From positions 1,632,686 through 1,696,685 of the forward strand of contig JAJVDF010000029.1 in assembly GCA_022410635.1 (NCBI GenBank): a stretch of 64,000 bases of DNA, given 5' to 3'. The notes below the pieces were generated by a model. It was given only the letters and a program-made list of their open reading frames with translations. It did no database searches and was not told where the DNA came from. Each line of letters opens with the position of its first letter. The first letter of the stretch is position 1. Of this stretch, positions 11,710 to 22,075 are shown one piece after another. The stretch is from Tretioscincus oriximinensis. Lineage: Eukaryota > Chordata > Lepidosauria > Squamata > Gymnophthalmidae. The translations under genes were made by a program, and so were the position numbers.

Positions 11710-11902
11710 CTGCCTCTGGGNTGATGCAACCGGCAATGTTCCTGAAATACCATTTGCAGGGAGTCGAAACAGGAGAATATTTTGCTTTCTTCTCCTTGCG
11801 ACTGCCCAGTTGCGATTGGTGGGCCACTGTATGAGACAGAATGCTTGACAAGATGGGTTCTGCTCTGATTTAGCAGAACTCCTTTTATGTTCTTACAAGT
11901 GG
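11710..11902 (+). mobile_element. CR1-type LINE 3' end
   Basis: Contains TGCCCAGTTGCGATTGGTGG, GAGACAGAATGCTTGACAAG, TCTGATTTAGCAGAAC and ends TCCTTTTATGTTCTTAC. This is the plus-orientation version of the CR1 3' UTR seen reversed at 22.1, 25.6, 43.6 and 63.7 kb. Confidence 0.75.
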
Positions 11903-11934
11903 AATTAGCCCATTACAGTTATGCAATGGGCTCT

Positions 11935-12150
11935 AGCCCCTCCTCTACTTTGTTCCCATCCATGCCTCCATCCACTCCCTCCCACCCTCCCTTGCTCCCT
12001 CCGATCACTCTTTCACTTGTCTCTTCTTTGTTTCTTTCCTACTTTCTGTTTTCCTTCCCTTCCTTCTTTTCCTTTTTTATCTTTCTTCCATCTTTCATAT
12101 ACTCCATTCTATTGCACTGCTTCCTTTTCTTTCTTTCCCTCCCAGTAGTG
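11935..12150 (+). repeat. Pyrimidine-rich tract
   Basis: About 215 bases are almost entirely C/T on the plus strand (CTCCCTCCCACCCTCCCTTG and TTCCTTCCCTTCCTTCTTTT). Low-complexity homopurine-homopyrimidine DNA that could form triplex structure. Two overlapping plus-strand frames (112 and 75 codons) here encode only Ser/Pro/Phe/Leu-rich low-complexity sequence and are not genes. Confidence 0.7.
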
Positions 12151-12480
12151 GTCCAAGTATGGAATGCTGGGGTATTCCACTTCTCACATCTTTCCACCCA
12201 GAGGTTGCAGACACACCAAAGCTAAAAACAGAAGTCAAAGCACTTTGGAAATATCTGAAGCCAATCTGAAGTGAAAGCCAAATCTCCTATAAGTTTCCAG
12301 TCCTGTTTCAAGGGCCCAACAGAACATGTGGTGACATCGGATCCCCTTGATTCCCTCCCACCTAGCTGCTCCGTCCGCAGCCCCTCCCCTTCCTACTTCT
12401 GTTCTCAGCAACAACAGCATCAGCAACAACCTGGGCAGTCGCAAGGAGAAGAAGGCAAAATATTCACCTGTTTCNACTCC

Positions 12481-12830
12481 CTCCTTCTTTCAGGGAGGGA
12501 ATAAAGCTGCTACTCCACTCCTTCCCTGAGCAGAGAAAGGCAAGGAACCTTTCCCTCTGCTCCAGACGGGGATGGATGTAGCTGCCGCTTCTCCGCTGTT
12601 TCTTCTTCTTTCAGGGAAGGAAATAAAACCACTACTCTGCCCCCTCCCTGAACAGAGAAAGGCAAGGAACCTTTTTCTCTGCTCAGGAAGAGGGTGGAGG
12701 CAGCTGCCACTTTCCCCCATTCCTCCTTCTTCCAGGAAGGGAAATAAAGCTGCTACTTTGACCCCTCCCTAAGCAGAGAAAGGCAAGAAACTTTTTCTTT
12801 GCTCAGGAAGGGGGTGGAGAGGAGGCTTCT
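12481..12830 (+). repeat. 121-bp minisatellite, about three copies
   Basis: Three units start near 12491, 12612 and 12733 with a period of 121 bp. Each holds CAGGGA.GGAATAAA.C, a CCCTCCCTGA.CAGAGAAAGG block and AAGGAACCTTT. Unit 1 to unit 3 diverge by scattered substitutions. Open frames on both strands (66-76 codons) repeat the same peptide and are repeat artefacts. Confidence 0.8.
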
Positions 12831-13827
12831 TCAGGACCCAACCCCAGCTGGGTCGCTTCCCTTCTCATTGTCAGCCCAAAGCTCCTCCCTCCCTGGCTAC
12901 AAATAAAAATAATGAGATGCAATATTTAATGTCTTTTTGAGTTGGTTTAATTGTGTAAGTGTCACTCTGTAGTATTTAAAGATCTATGTTCTTTTATTTC
13001 AATCTTGTTTTTAAGCAGTGTGTTTGATGTAGTCTCTATTCAACATAGATCTATGGTTCACATATAGTTCTTAGCTTAGCCATGCTGCTGCTGCTGGCTG
13101 TTCCTCAAGCATCTTCCTGTAGGTCTTATTCAATTTTAATCATTATTGCAATGGATATTACTGTACGGATTTTGGGTTCCTCCTTTGTTGCTTTTCAGCT
13201 TTTATTTCCTGGTAGCCTGTTTCAGAATCCCTATATGCAGGAAGCTGTTTCTTTTCTGTTAAGTTTTCCTTTTGATGTGTTAAAGGGGACCTGTTTTTCC
13301 CCCCTCTCTCCCTGCCTGACTAAGGTTCNAAGGCCTGTGATTGGTCACTACTTTCACAATCTTGCATCATAGTGAATCACCTTTTATATAAAGAGATATT
13401 CTTAAGTACCTGGATACCTCCTATCTTGCTTCTCTTCCTCTGTTGTTCCCTTCTGTGTACTCTCATTGGCTGATACTTCTTCCNGGGACTAGATTGGGTA
13501 GTGGTTTTAGCAAGCTGACATGGAGCTTCTAGGCTAGCTTCCCACCTTATTTGACCCAAACTACTTTAACTTCTCATCCCAAGAGAGATTCTCTTGTATC
13601 TGTGGAAGCAATGGATTTGGGAGATTAGGGAATAAGGTAAAGTATCTTTAGATCTTTAATGTTTGTCCCTAGGGCTGCAGAAGCACCCCCATGTGTCAAG
13701 ACATATTCTAAGGGCATCTTCAAGTAGTGAAAACAACTAAGAATCTAAAGAAGATCCTATAAAGTACCTTTTACTATCTCTGCCAGATGCAGAAGGCAAT
13801 AATTGTTTTTACCTCTGTCAGGTCAGT
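12831..13827. other. No recognised feature
   Basis: No recognisable gene or element. The plus frame 13082-13372 (96 codons, Leu/Phe-rich) has no family signature. Confidence 0.4.
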
Positions 13828-13990
13828 TTAGGGCTGCCATACATCCCGGATTTGGGGACTAGAATATAGTCCTGTCCAGGTTTTAAGTGCAAATCCCAGA
13901 TTTTTACATTCCCTGATGTGGCATCAGGGAATGTAAAAATCCAGGATTTTAAGGTAAAGAAGCCGATGGGGCTGACGGTTGCAGCAAGGG
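13828..13990. mobile_element. Palindromic MITE (hAT-like)
   Basis: Begins TTTAGGGCTGCCATACATCC, resembling hAT termini of the TAGGGTGACC type. A near-perfect hairpin sits inside: AAATCCCAGATTTTTACATT (from 13891) pairs with AATGTAAAAATCCAGGATTT (ending about 13951) across a short CTGATGTGGCATCAG centre. The right terminus is unclear. Confidence 0.5.
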
Positions 13991-15189
13991 CAATGCTTCC
14001 TGGGTTCTGGAAAGAGGCTTGGAGCATGCCGTAGCTGCTCCTCTGCAGGAGGCGGGGTTTCAGGCAGAGCGCGCCAACTCATCTCCTTGCAAAGAAAAGA
14101 TGCTTGGGTGTTTTGACAGGGGATCAGAGNTTTTGTGCAGCTCTGTTCTGCCTGTCTCACCACAAGTGTGTGTTTGTGAGTGTGTATGTTTGTGTGTGCA
14201 TGCCTCCCCCTCCCCTGGTTTTGGGCTGTCAGAATATGGCAACCCTTTTTTATCACTGCTCTTGCAAATATCTGGAAACTAGCTAAGCACACTTAGTTTG
14301 CTTCTGGCTATTTCAAGAGTAATGATAAGGAAAAGAGCAGGAAGGAAGGCAGAGATTAGCAATTACTATTATAGGAATTAAACCTAGCATCATTTCTCAT
14401 CATAACAATATTATGAATTATTGCCTTGAAATCCTGGGATTATACCAGGAAAGCATTCCCAATATAATTCAGGGACAATGGTGGCTTTTAGCTCATGTCT
14501 GGAGGCATCCTAAACGGGTAACACTATAAAATGTACATAAGAGTTGAGCAGGATGGATAAACAGAGTTAAAGTACTATATAAAGAATAATCTTTGTTGAC
14601 AATAAAGCACCAGTGTTCCCTTATCAAAGTCTTAGAATAAGTAAATGTTCAGTTAAACTTGGAAATAGTGGTGTAGTAAGAGAGGAAAAAAATCTGTTTT
14701 CTTTTTTTAAACACAGTGATAAATTAACTCCCCCCACCTGCCAGAGTGATATGGAGCTTAAGAGATCAGTGTGAATCAGAATAGGATTATCCATTTATTA
14801 CAAGTAAAGTAACGCAGAAATTGCTATTTAAAAGGATAATTAAATATGGATAAAGGAATTTATATATATATTCCCTTATCGCTTTTGATATATATAGACA
14901 AAGTAAAGAGCAGTGCTTGAGGCATTTATATTGGTTGAAAGCTAAACAAGGATATCCCCCAGCTGGTCCCATCACTGTCATCTCCTGAATTGTTTATTTT
15001 AACTTCAAACTATTTTGCTGTATAAAAAAACTAAAAATATTTCCTGCACAGCATGTGGATGCTGGGATGAGTGGAAAAAGTGTCAGCCTTCATTTGGCAG
15101 ACTTTATTATTCTACTCAGCCACAGGAGTTAAGTAATTCAAATACTGACAAGTTTAAAAGATCTGAATATCTCTTAGTATCACAAAAGG
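13991..15189. other. No recognised feature
   Basis: Includes a TG-rich patch (14165-14200). AT-rich elsewhere. Nothing coding. Confidence 0.4.
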
Positions 15190-15325
15190 TTTACATTTGT
15201 TGTATAGTTAATTTTAATTTTTTGTTTTATACTTGATTTTTAATATTTGTATTTACTTCGTATTTCTTTTGTGTTTTGCCCAACACCCTACACTGATAGG
15301 GTAATATAAATAAATGAAACAGATG
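15190..15325 (+). mobile_element. L2-type LINE 3' end (diverged)
   Basis: T-rich stretch followed by CCCTACACTGATAGGGTAAT and ATAAATAAATGAAAC. It has the same architecture as the other L2 tails but is more diverged. Confidence 0.45.
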
Positions 15326-17032
15326 AACATTTCAAACAACTCATTCACTTTTTATTGACCAATCCTTGAGTGGCCTGTATGAGGGCTGATTGAAATATGC
15401 TTTGTGTGGGCAAGAAGAGACAGGCTATCTTGGAAGGAATAAAGGAATATTGGTGACTTCATAAATAAGAGCTTGTGCACCTGAGTGATTAATGCCTGGA
15501 TGGGAGCGCCATCCAGGTATCCCAGGCACACGTGCTCACAGTTAGTGATCAAGTAGCTACAACTCTCCTTTTTCCCACAACTTTTGAGAGTGGATATATT
15601 CCAGTTTTTGTGGNGTAGTGCCACAAATCCACTCCCCATAGTCACCATTTGCTGCGAGGGTGAAATCTCGGCAGTGAATCAGGGAGGCGTTGTGTGGGAG
15701 CCACAGCAGAATGACGGCAGCATCCTGCACATTGCCTTGGAGGTGGTGCACTTCTCATGAGTAGGGTGTTGCCACCATCTCACAAGAACTCTGGTAGGTG
15801 TGTCCCGTGGGAACAATGGCTAACACTTGGGAAATCCTACATCCCGGGTTATAAGTCTTTGTGTGCACAGAGCCTAACTGTATGTCATTGTGAGGCCCCT
15901 ACTCTCCTTTTTTCCTACCACATTTTGCATTGTAATATTTGATAAAAGTGAAAGATGTTTCAAAGATCTATTTTCTAGAGTTTGTTTTATTTTTTCCAAC
16001 AACACCCTACGATATTATTCTTTTATGATGATACCCTATACATCATATGCGTTGGATACAATCAAATCCTGTTTAAATATTGGTTGATTGCATGGGTACA
16101 TCTGTGGATATACAAAATATACAAATATTTTGGTAGAGAAATAAAGTGTTTGCCATTGCCTATGGGTGTGTGCACACAATATTTCATTACCTGGTTCTTG
16201 CTGGGGTGTTCCATCATCATATCTACTTTGCTCCATGTTTTGATGGAGATTTCACAATGCACCTGCAATTAAGCTGCGAGGATCTGTAATCTGCTGATTG
16301 CAGATATTTTCCGACAACTTTGTAAAAGGTGCCACAACGAATTGATTCCCCTTCGTGTGTCTTTTTCTTTTGGGGATAAGGCAGGAAATCTCGCGAGCAG
16401 TGAGATTCTCATTCATTCTAGCCATGTGGTTAGGTATGTGATTAGTCAGGGCAGAAGCAAAAACTCTACTTGAGCATGTGTTAGAACTTCACTTCCTCAT
16501 TTAATCAGCTAGTCTGCCCATGTGGATTGGAAAGGCTTCTGCTGTCTGCGAAAACATTAAGATATGTATGACCTGGCTTGGGATTGGGTGAATTCACAAG
16601 TTAACGAAATAGTGGTTTTAGCTTGTTGTGTGCAGGGGGCCTGTGTTTGTGGTGTGACAAGGATTGAACCAATAACTTTTGCTTTTGAGATGCATTCTTT
16701 ACTACAGAAATTGACTACAGCAGCAGTAGTTACTAATTCACAGTATTCTATAAACACCATGTTTCTATTTGTCAGTACACTTGTAAAGAGTGGCACGATG
16801 CAGAAGAAGATTACAAACATGACAGAAACAGGCAGAAGGAAATGAGAAGAACAAATGTTATAAGCCATAGAAACGATAAAATGCAATTGTATTATAAAGC
16901 CCTATTCAAGGGTAGAACCATTCTAGTTTGATGGATTCCCTTTAATGAACTCTTGTCACTCTAGTCCAGATGTTAAGACAGGAAATTTCTGAAGCTCCTG
17001 AAAAATCCCTTGATATAGACCAAGAAGTACAC
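15326..17032. other. No recognised feature
   Basis: Two longer minus-strand frames (15352-15648, 98 codons; 16557-16886, 109 codons) show no known domain. The 15.35-15.87 kb part is GC-richer than its surroundings and may be an old repeat. Confidence 0.35.
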
Positions 17033-17393
17033 TGACATAAATATGACATGTATATATTTGTATATAGTATTATATCTTTTGTACAGATGAAACTGGTTGT
17101 GCGTTTTGGAGGGAAACCTCTTATGTTCAAATGAGTTTTGGAGGGAAATCTCTTATGTTCAAATGAGTTTTGGAGGGAAACATCTTATGTTTAAATATGA
17201 TCAATCTCTGAACAGCATTTTGAGCGGGAAAATAGGAATGCAGTGATTGGCTAGAAGACTGTATAAATATAGCTGCTCTGGCAGCAGGCAGTCACTGCAG
17301 ACCTAACTCAGAGTCTCTCAAGAGCTGTAATAAATCATTTTCAGAGCTTGAAATCACTTGTCTGAGTGTTCATTCGCCATCAAGAGTCTCACA
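17033..17393 (+). mobile_element. Solo-LTR-like element
   Basis: In order: three direct 32-bp repeats (17103-17200), an inverted CCAAT-like GATTGGCT (17244-17251), a TATA box TATAAATA (17262-17269), an AATAAA signal (17329-17334) about 60 bases downstream, then a G/T-rich U5-like end. The edges TG (17033) and CA (17393) are flanked by TACAC and GACAC, a 4/5 match for a 5-bp target duplication. No internal coding region is found, so this is probably a solo LTR. Family unknown. Confidence 0.55.
17103..17200 (+). promoter_or_regulatory. Three 32-bp direct repeats upstream of LTR TATA box
   Basis: Units start at 17103, 17135 and 17167, each reading GTTTTGGAGGGAAA..TCTTATGTT.AAATGA with one to three differences. 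Their place about 60-160 bases upstream of the TATA box is the usual location of U3 enhancer repeats. The enhancer role is inferred. Confidence 0.6.
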
Positions 17394-18449
17394 GACACAG
17401 ATTGCTCAACTTTTGGTTCAGTTTATTAGTTTTTATGCTCATTTTTGGGACCAGTTTTTACTTTACTTGGCACACTTTAAGCAATAAGATCTATACAAAT
17501 CTTTTATCTAAGTGTGTGGTTAAATATGACTGTAAATATAATGAGCTACTTATTTAAATGTCAAGATTTTCAAAGTTTTTTTAAAAGATCATAAATTTCA
17601 CTTCTTAGTTCATTTTGGTACGTTTTTGGACCATGAATCATATTGCATGGCACAAGAACATAAATGACTTGCTATAACTCAGTGAAGGTTTGAGCTATGC
17701 CACTGTGGGGGCAGGCAAAATAGATAAGTCATGGGGGAGAGCTCAGAGGAAACATGGTCAACTGCAGTAGAAATGGCAACTCATTCCTGTCTTCCTGTCA
17801 AGAAAAGCATTACAGGAAAAAAATCACATGATACTGGAAAGTGAGCCCTTCAGATCAGAAGGTACTCAAAACATTACTAAAGAGATTGGAAAGCAAGTAC
17901 ATGTAGTTCCAGAAAGATTAAAGTGTCTGGGCCAAACAAAGGATGTCTGACTGTGGATATGTCTGGTAGACAGATCAGACTAGTGGCCCATTCAGACTAC
18001 TAGCCTGTTCTCACAGTAGCTTCATTCTCATTACAGGAAAAATGGAAATGAAACCCCAAACAGAAAACAGAAAACAGAGTAGTCATGTGCTGATCACATA
18101 GCAATGGGTTACCCTAAAAAAGTGAAGCAAGTACTGAAAAATGCCATCAGCTTTTACTCATCACTGGCTTTGCTGGAAGTGCAGTCAAACCCCATTGTGT
18201 GATCATCCCGTTTCAGATTGGGATGTGTCCAGAGGCTTGGAGGGGACAGGGCAAGGTTACAAAGTTCCCCCTGGCCAATGGGCAGTGGGGAGAAGCCCTC
18301 AGTGGAGTGGCTATTTTAAGCTGCTAATCATGTCACTTTGTCCTGATCTCCAATTGGATAGTTTTGTTTCATTTATTTATATAGCACTATTAGCTGTCTT
18401 TGCCCCTTTGGGGCTGGAGAGGTGGCCAATCTTTGGGAGTCTAGAGCTT
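17394..18449. other. No recognised feature
   Basis: Nothing identified. A short TTTATTTATATAGCACTATTAG at about 18371 resembles an L2-type LINE end in reverse. Confidence 0.35.
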
Positions 18450-18690
18450 TGATGTTTCAACAGAGATTACCGGAGTTCAAAGCCTATGCACTGGCCATGG
18501 AGAGAAATAATGCCCTCTACTGTCTTTAGCTACAGCCAAGCCAGCAGTTCAAAAGCAAATAAATTTGCATGTGGTGGGGAAGATTGAATAGATGTAAGCC
18601 TTTGGGCAAAATCCCCTTTGTAAGCCACTCTGAGTCCCTTTGGATGAGAAAGCGAGGGTATAAAAACCAGATTATTATCCTTCGTCTAGT
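18450..18690 (+). mobile_element. tRNA-derived SINE, diverged copy
   Basis: The 3' half reads GATGTAAGCCTTTGGGCAAA, TTGTAAGCCACTCTGAGTCC, GAGGGTATAAAAACC and a decayed ATTATTATCC end. It matches the tail of the better copies at 33.84-34.16 and 52.78-53.07 kb. The tRNA-like head is too eroded to mark boxes A and B. Confidence 0.6.
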
Positions 18691-19300
18691 GCATCCACCC
18701 AGAGTAGCACAGAAAAGCCCAGGGAGAAGTAACAGCAGGAGGTGGCACTGGTANGGGAGGAGTAAGCAACATTGGGAGGGATGAAAGCAGTGATAAGAAA
18801 TCTTGGCTAGTCAGCTTCTCCTTTCTACCTCTCTGCTATGAAGACTGCAAGACAGTAAGTAGTGAAGATGATCAGGGTATGTGTGGAGATGGCAGTACCA
18901 CCCCCTTTGACCCCAGTTCCTGGCAACTCATACTTTGCCACATGAAAAAAAAGCATTAATACATAGTTTGGCAGCAGAGGCAATTGTTCTTTATTAAAGG
19001 AAGTCAAACAGCTTCCCCTTGTGAGTTGGTTCCAAACCCTTCTTGAAGCCTTTTACCACCAATCTTATGTTACAGAAAAATTGCTTCCTGGATTGATTCG
19101 TCCAAGACCGAGTAGCCCTTTTTGCACTGGGCCTTATTTCAGATCACACTCTAGAACAGGCATGGAATAAGTAAGCAATATCATATGCATTACAAAATAA
19201 TGCTTGGTACAAATTCCTTAAAGATCAGTGTTAAGATGCTAAACCACAAAGGATGTGTGAAAGGCATATGGAACCTTCCATAGGCATGAGGGGAGATTCA
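18691..19300. other. No recognised feature
   Basis: No gene or named repeat seen. Confidence 0.4.
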
Positions 19301-19308
19301 CTGGTGCA

Positions 19309-19513
19309 TAGGCTGCCCAGATGACCCCTTTTGGGGGGTGGTTGAAAACCNGTTTTTGTGGTGCCTCCCGGTTTTTGCTGAGGAAAAAAAATTCAAAAAC
19401 AAAAAAAATAAAAAAATCTTTTTTTGAAAAAAGTTTCCTCAGAAAAAACTGGGAGGCATCCCCAAAATGGGTTTTCACCCACCCACCCCAAAAGGGGCCA
19501 TCTGGTCAGCCTA
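19309..19513. mobile_element. hAT-type MITE with 8-bp target duplication
   Basis: The element starts TAGGCTGCCCAGATGACCCC and ends GGGGCCATCTGGTCAGCCTA, which are inverted repeats with few mismatches. It is flanked on both sides by CTGGTGCA (19301-19308 and 19514-19521). An 8-bp duplication and TAGG-type ends are typical of hAT transposons. The centre is A/T-homopolymer rich and the arms pair along most of the 205 bp. No transposase. A longer relative lies at 53.93-54.36 kb. Confidence 0.85.
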
Positions 19514-19702
19514 CTGGTGCATGAGGAAGGAAGTAGCAGCAGAAATAAAATTTTGGTGTTCAGGTTTCACATGGGAAGGGCTGTATAGATCAGAGCGTGC
19601 TTTTCTGGTTTGGAATAACTCAGATAAGTATAGAAGCCACCCAAGCACAGTCAATTTGCCTATTTATCCTTTTCCTTTGTTGGATTTGAACGATTCTGCT
19701 TC

Positions 19703-20761
19703 ATGGAATCTCAACCAGATTGCAGTTTAAGAAAGGGTATCATGTCCTGTTATAACCTTTTCAGGGAGACTGGAATGCCCCTCTTCACAGTAATGAAATC
19801 TTTTTTCTTAAAATATTCTTTAACTCCTCCTAATATCTTGGCTACTATGGATGTGGAATCCCTATACACCAACATCCCCCACATAGATGGAATACAAGCT
19901 ATCAAGAACACCATTCCAGATAGCACGTCTGCAGGCCTAGCCACCAAGATCTGCCACTTTGTTCTCACCCATAACTATTTCACTTTTGACAATAACGTAT
20001 ATCTCCAAACNAATGGTACTGCCATGGGTACANGTATGGCACCCCAATACGCCAACATCTTTATGGCGGACCTAGAACAACGCTTCCTCAACTCCTGCAC
20101 TCAGAAACCTCTACTGTACTTAAGATTCATCGATGACATCTTTATAATCTGGACTCANGGGGAGGAATCACTAAGAACATTCCACCAAAATTTCAATAGC
20201 TTCCANCCTNCNANTANCCTCAGTTTGNAACAATCTAGAGAGCAAGTCCACTTTCTAGACACCACCATAAAATTGCACAATGGAAATCTGAGCACGACCC
20301 TGTATCGCAAACCAACTGATCGATACACCTATTTACATGCCTCTAGTTTCCATCCCGAACACACAACCAAATCTATTGTCTNCAGCNAAGCTCTCAGATA
20401 TAATCGCATCTGCTCGGATCCAGAAGACAGAGACACCAAACTCCTGGAACTACAGCAAGCATTCCTCAGGTTACAGTACCCACCCCATGAAGTAAAAAAA
20501 CAAATCAACAGAGCCAGAATGGTACCCAGAATCAACCTATTACAGGACAGATTGAGGACAGAAAACAACAGAACCCCATTAGTGGTCACATACAGCTCAC
20601 AATTGGGGCCCCTCAAACACATAATAAATGAACTTCAACCTATTTTGGATAAAAACACAGCTCTCTCAAGAGCACTTGGTGGCAAACCTTTGCTGGCTTA
20701 CAAACAACCACCCAACCTCAAACAACTCCTCACACAAAGAACACAGGACACAGAGGGATAA
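19703..20761 (+). pseudogene. PLE reverse transcriptase domain, stop-terminated
   Basis: The 352-codon frame holds RT motif A as ATMDVESLYTNIP (residues 47-59, catalytic Asp50), motif B as GTAMGTxMAPQYANIFM (105-121), the catalytic FIDDIF (142-147) and HFLDTTIK (183-190). 'DVESLYTNIP' is characteristic of PLE reverse transcriptases. The first about 35 residues have no clear match, so the ATG at 19703 is probably fortuitous and the true element begins upstream or is truncated. Several N calls fall at residues 103-176. The frame ends at TAA (20759-20761), directly followed in frame by the endonuclease part. In the 5.6 kb copy the matching codon is a Glu codon, so this is most likely a nonsense mutation. 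Confidence 0.85.
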
Positions 20762-21205
20762 ATGGGAACTAGACCCTGCCACAAACCCAGATGTCAACTC
20801 TGTGCACACATCCACCCTGGCAATGTCATCACGGGACCTGATAACACCACCCACAACATTAGAGGGACTTTTACATGCTCATCTTCTAATGTGGTGTATT
20901 CCATCTTCTGCCAACAATGCCCCTCTACACTCTACATTGGGCAAACAGGACAATCCCTTCGCCAGAGAATAAATGGACAAAAATCAGATATTCGAAATGG
21001 AAACATACAGAAACCAGTTGCTGAACATTTTAACCTTCCAGGACATTCTCTCTCAGACCTCAGGACTGCAGTTCTTGAACAAAGAAACTACAAAGGAAGA
21101 TTTGAAAGAGAAGCAGCAGAACTTGAATACATTCACAAGTTCCAGGCCATCAGCAAAGGACTTAACAGAGACAATGGTTTCCTGGCCAACTATACATTTT
21201 TATGA
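20762..21205 (+). pseudogene. PLE GIY-YIG endonuclease domain
   Basis: 147 codons in the same frame as the reverse transcriptase, separated by one stop codon. Residues 6-17 hold a Cys/His cluster (CHKPRCQLCAHIH), a likely zinc-binding site. The GIY-YIG signature appears as VVYSIFC (44-50) and LYIGQTG (57-63), followed by LRQRINGQKSDI (66-77) and LEYIHKF (121-127) with a probable metal-binding Glu. Residue 73 is Gln (CAA, 20978-20980), whereas the copies at 6.0, 9.3 and 49.0 kb have a His codon there. The ATG is not an independent start in the family; it follows from the upstream stop. Confidence 0.8.
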
Positions 21206-21424
21206 CACCTGTTAAGTATTTGATTGATTCTCTACCAGACATTGCACCTTGTTGCCCCAGGCACTTTTTTACATAAGAGGATTAGTTCCTGCTATTTACC
21301 TGTCTTTTTAAGGAGATTAGTTCCTGCTATTTACCTGCAATTCAACACCTCCCTACAGTTGCATATGCTTTGTCTTCTCCCATACACATTTCCCTATAAA
21401 TACCTGACCCTGACATTAGTCCCT

Positions 21425-21475
21425 CAGCATCTGAAGAAGTAGACCTGTCTACGAAAGCTTATGCCAACCACTTTT
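21425..21475 (+). ncRNA. Hammerhead-ribozyme-like motif in PLE tail (candidate)
   Basis: CTGAAGA (from 21431) matches the hammerhead core CUGANGA. It is followed by a stem GTAGA/TCTAC (21439-21443 with 21448-21452) and then GAAA (21453-21456), the second core strand. PLEs are known to carry hammerhead ribozymes in their terminal repeats. Against it: one extra A lies between CTGAAGA and the stem, and I could not define stem III or a cleavage triplet with confidence. Confidence 0.35.
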
Positions 21476-21560
21476 CTCAAGTTAGTCTCAAAGTGCTGCT
21501 AGCTCCTTTGCTGGACTTTCTGCTAGACTAACACAGCTATTTCTCTGAAATCCTCCTAAT

Positions 21561-22075
21561 ATGAGACAATCAAGCTGCTTCCTCCCTCTCCAGACCTTCC
21601 AATCTACCTTCCACTTGCTGAATGAATGCTGATTCTAAGAAGTATCCATAATCTAGGAGAAAAAGAATACTTTTTTCCTTTTATCTTTTTGAAGTGTTTG
21701 GTAAATTGCAGCCTCTCACATCCAATCTCTCTTTCCTCTCCTCGTATTTGTTTTGTGTGTACATGTATGCATGCAGCATGAAAATTCCCCATTTTCTTCC
21801 TCTTCCATGCTTCCAAAGAGCAACCTATCTAACGCTCCCCACAAATAAAGACTATATATCATTTTTTTATGTGTTGCCTTATATTTAAATTGCATTAGTT
21901 GCTTATATAGTTATTTTTTGTGAGCTACTAAAATCTACTCACCACAAAATATTTAGTAAATATGTACCAGGAAGTGAAATGGCCTATTGAGGCCTTGAAC
22001 CAACAAGTACCAATTATATGTTTTTTTATTGACATATAAAGTGTCAAACAAATTAGAATCACTTCTGTTACACAG
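21561..22075. other. No recognised feature
   Basis: Nothing identified between the PLE end and the CR1 copy. Confidence 0.4.

Larger units (their letters stand above)
19790..21560 (+). mobile_element. Penelope-like retroelement (Neptune-like), best copy
   Basis: The copy spans the reverse transcriptase domain, a zinc-binding linker, a GIY-YIG endonuclease and a 3' UTR. The 3' UTR ends with a conserved tail (CATCTGAAGAAGTAGAC, then TTAGTCTCAAAGTGCTGCTA and GACTAACACAGCTATTTCTC). The 5' part of the element, including the N-terminal RT region, is missing. PLEs copy RNA into DNA at target sites cut by the GIY-YIG nuclease. At least eight further fragments of the family lie in this window, which points to substantial past activity. 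It sits 0.3 kb downstream of a hAT MITE. Family name is inferred from motifs, not from a database search. Confidence 0.85.

Noticed and set aside
11887..12225. 112-codon frame, possible membrane protein
   Set aside because: Encoded by a pyrimidine tract, giving only Ser/Pro/Phe/Leu; no real hydrophobic-segment pattern.
12490..12772. Several 66-76 codon frames
   Set aside because: They read through the 121-bp minisatellite and repeat the same peptide.
16557..16886. 109-codon frame with a hydrophobic stretch (LLPVSVMFVIFFCIVPLF)
   Set aside because: No family match, no splice sites seen, no codon bias that I could judge; a single hydrophobic run is common by chance in AT-rich DNA.
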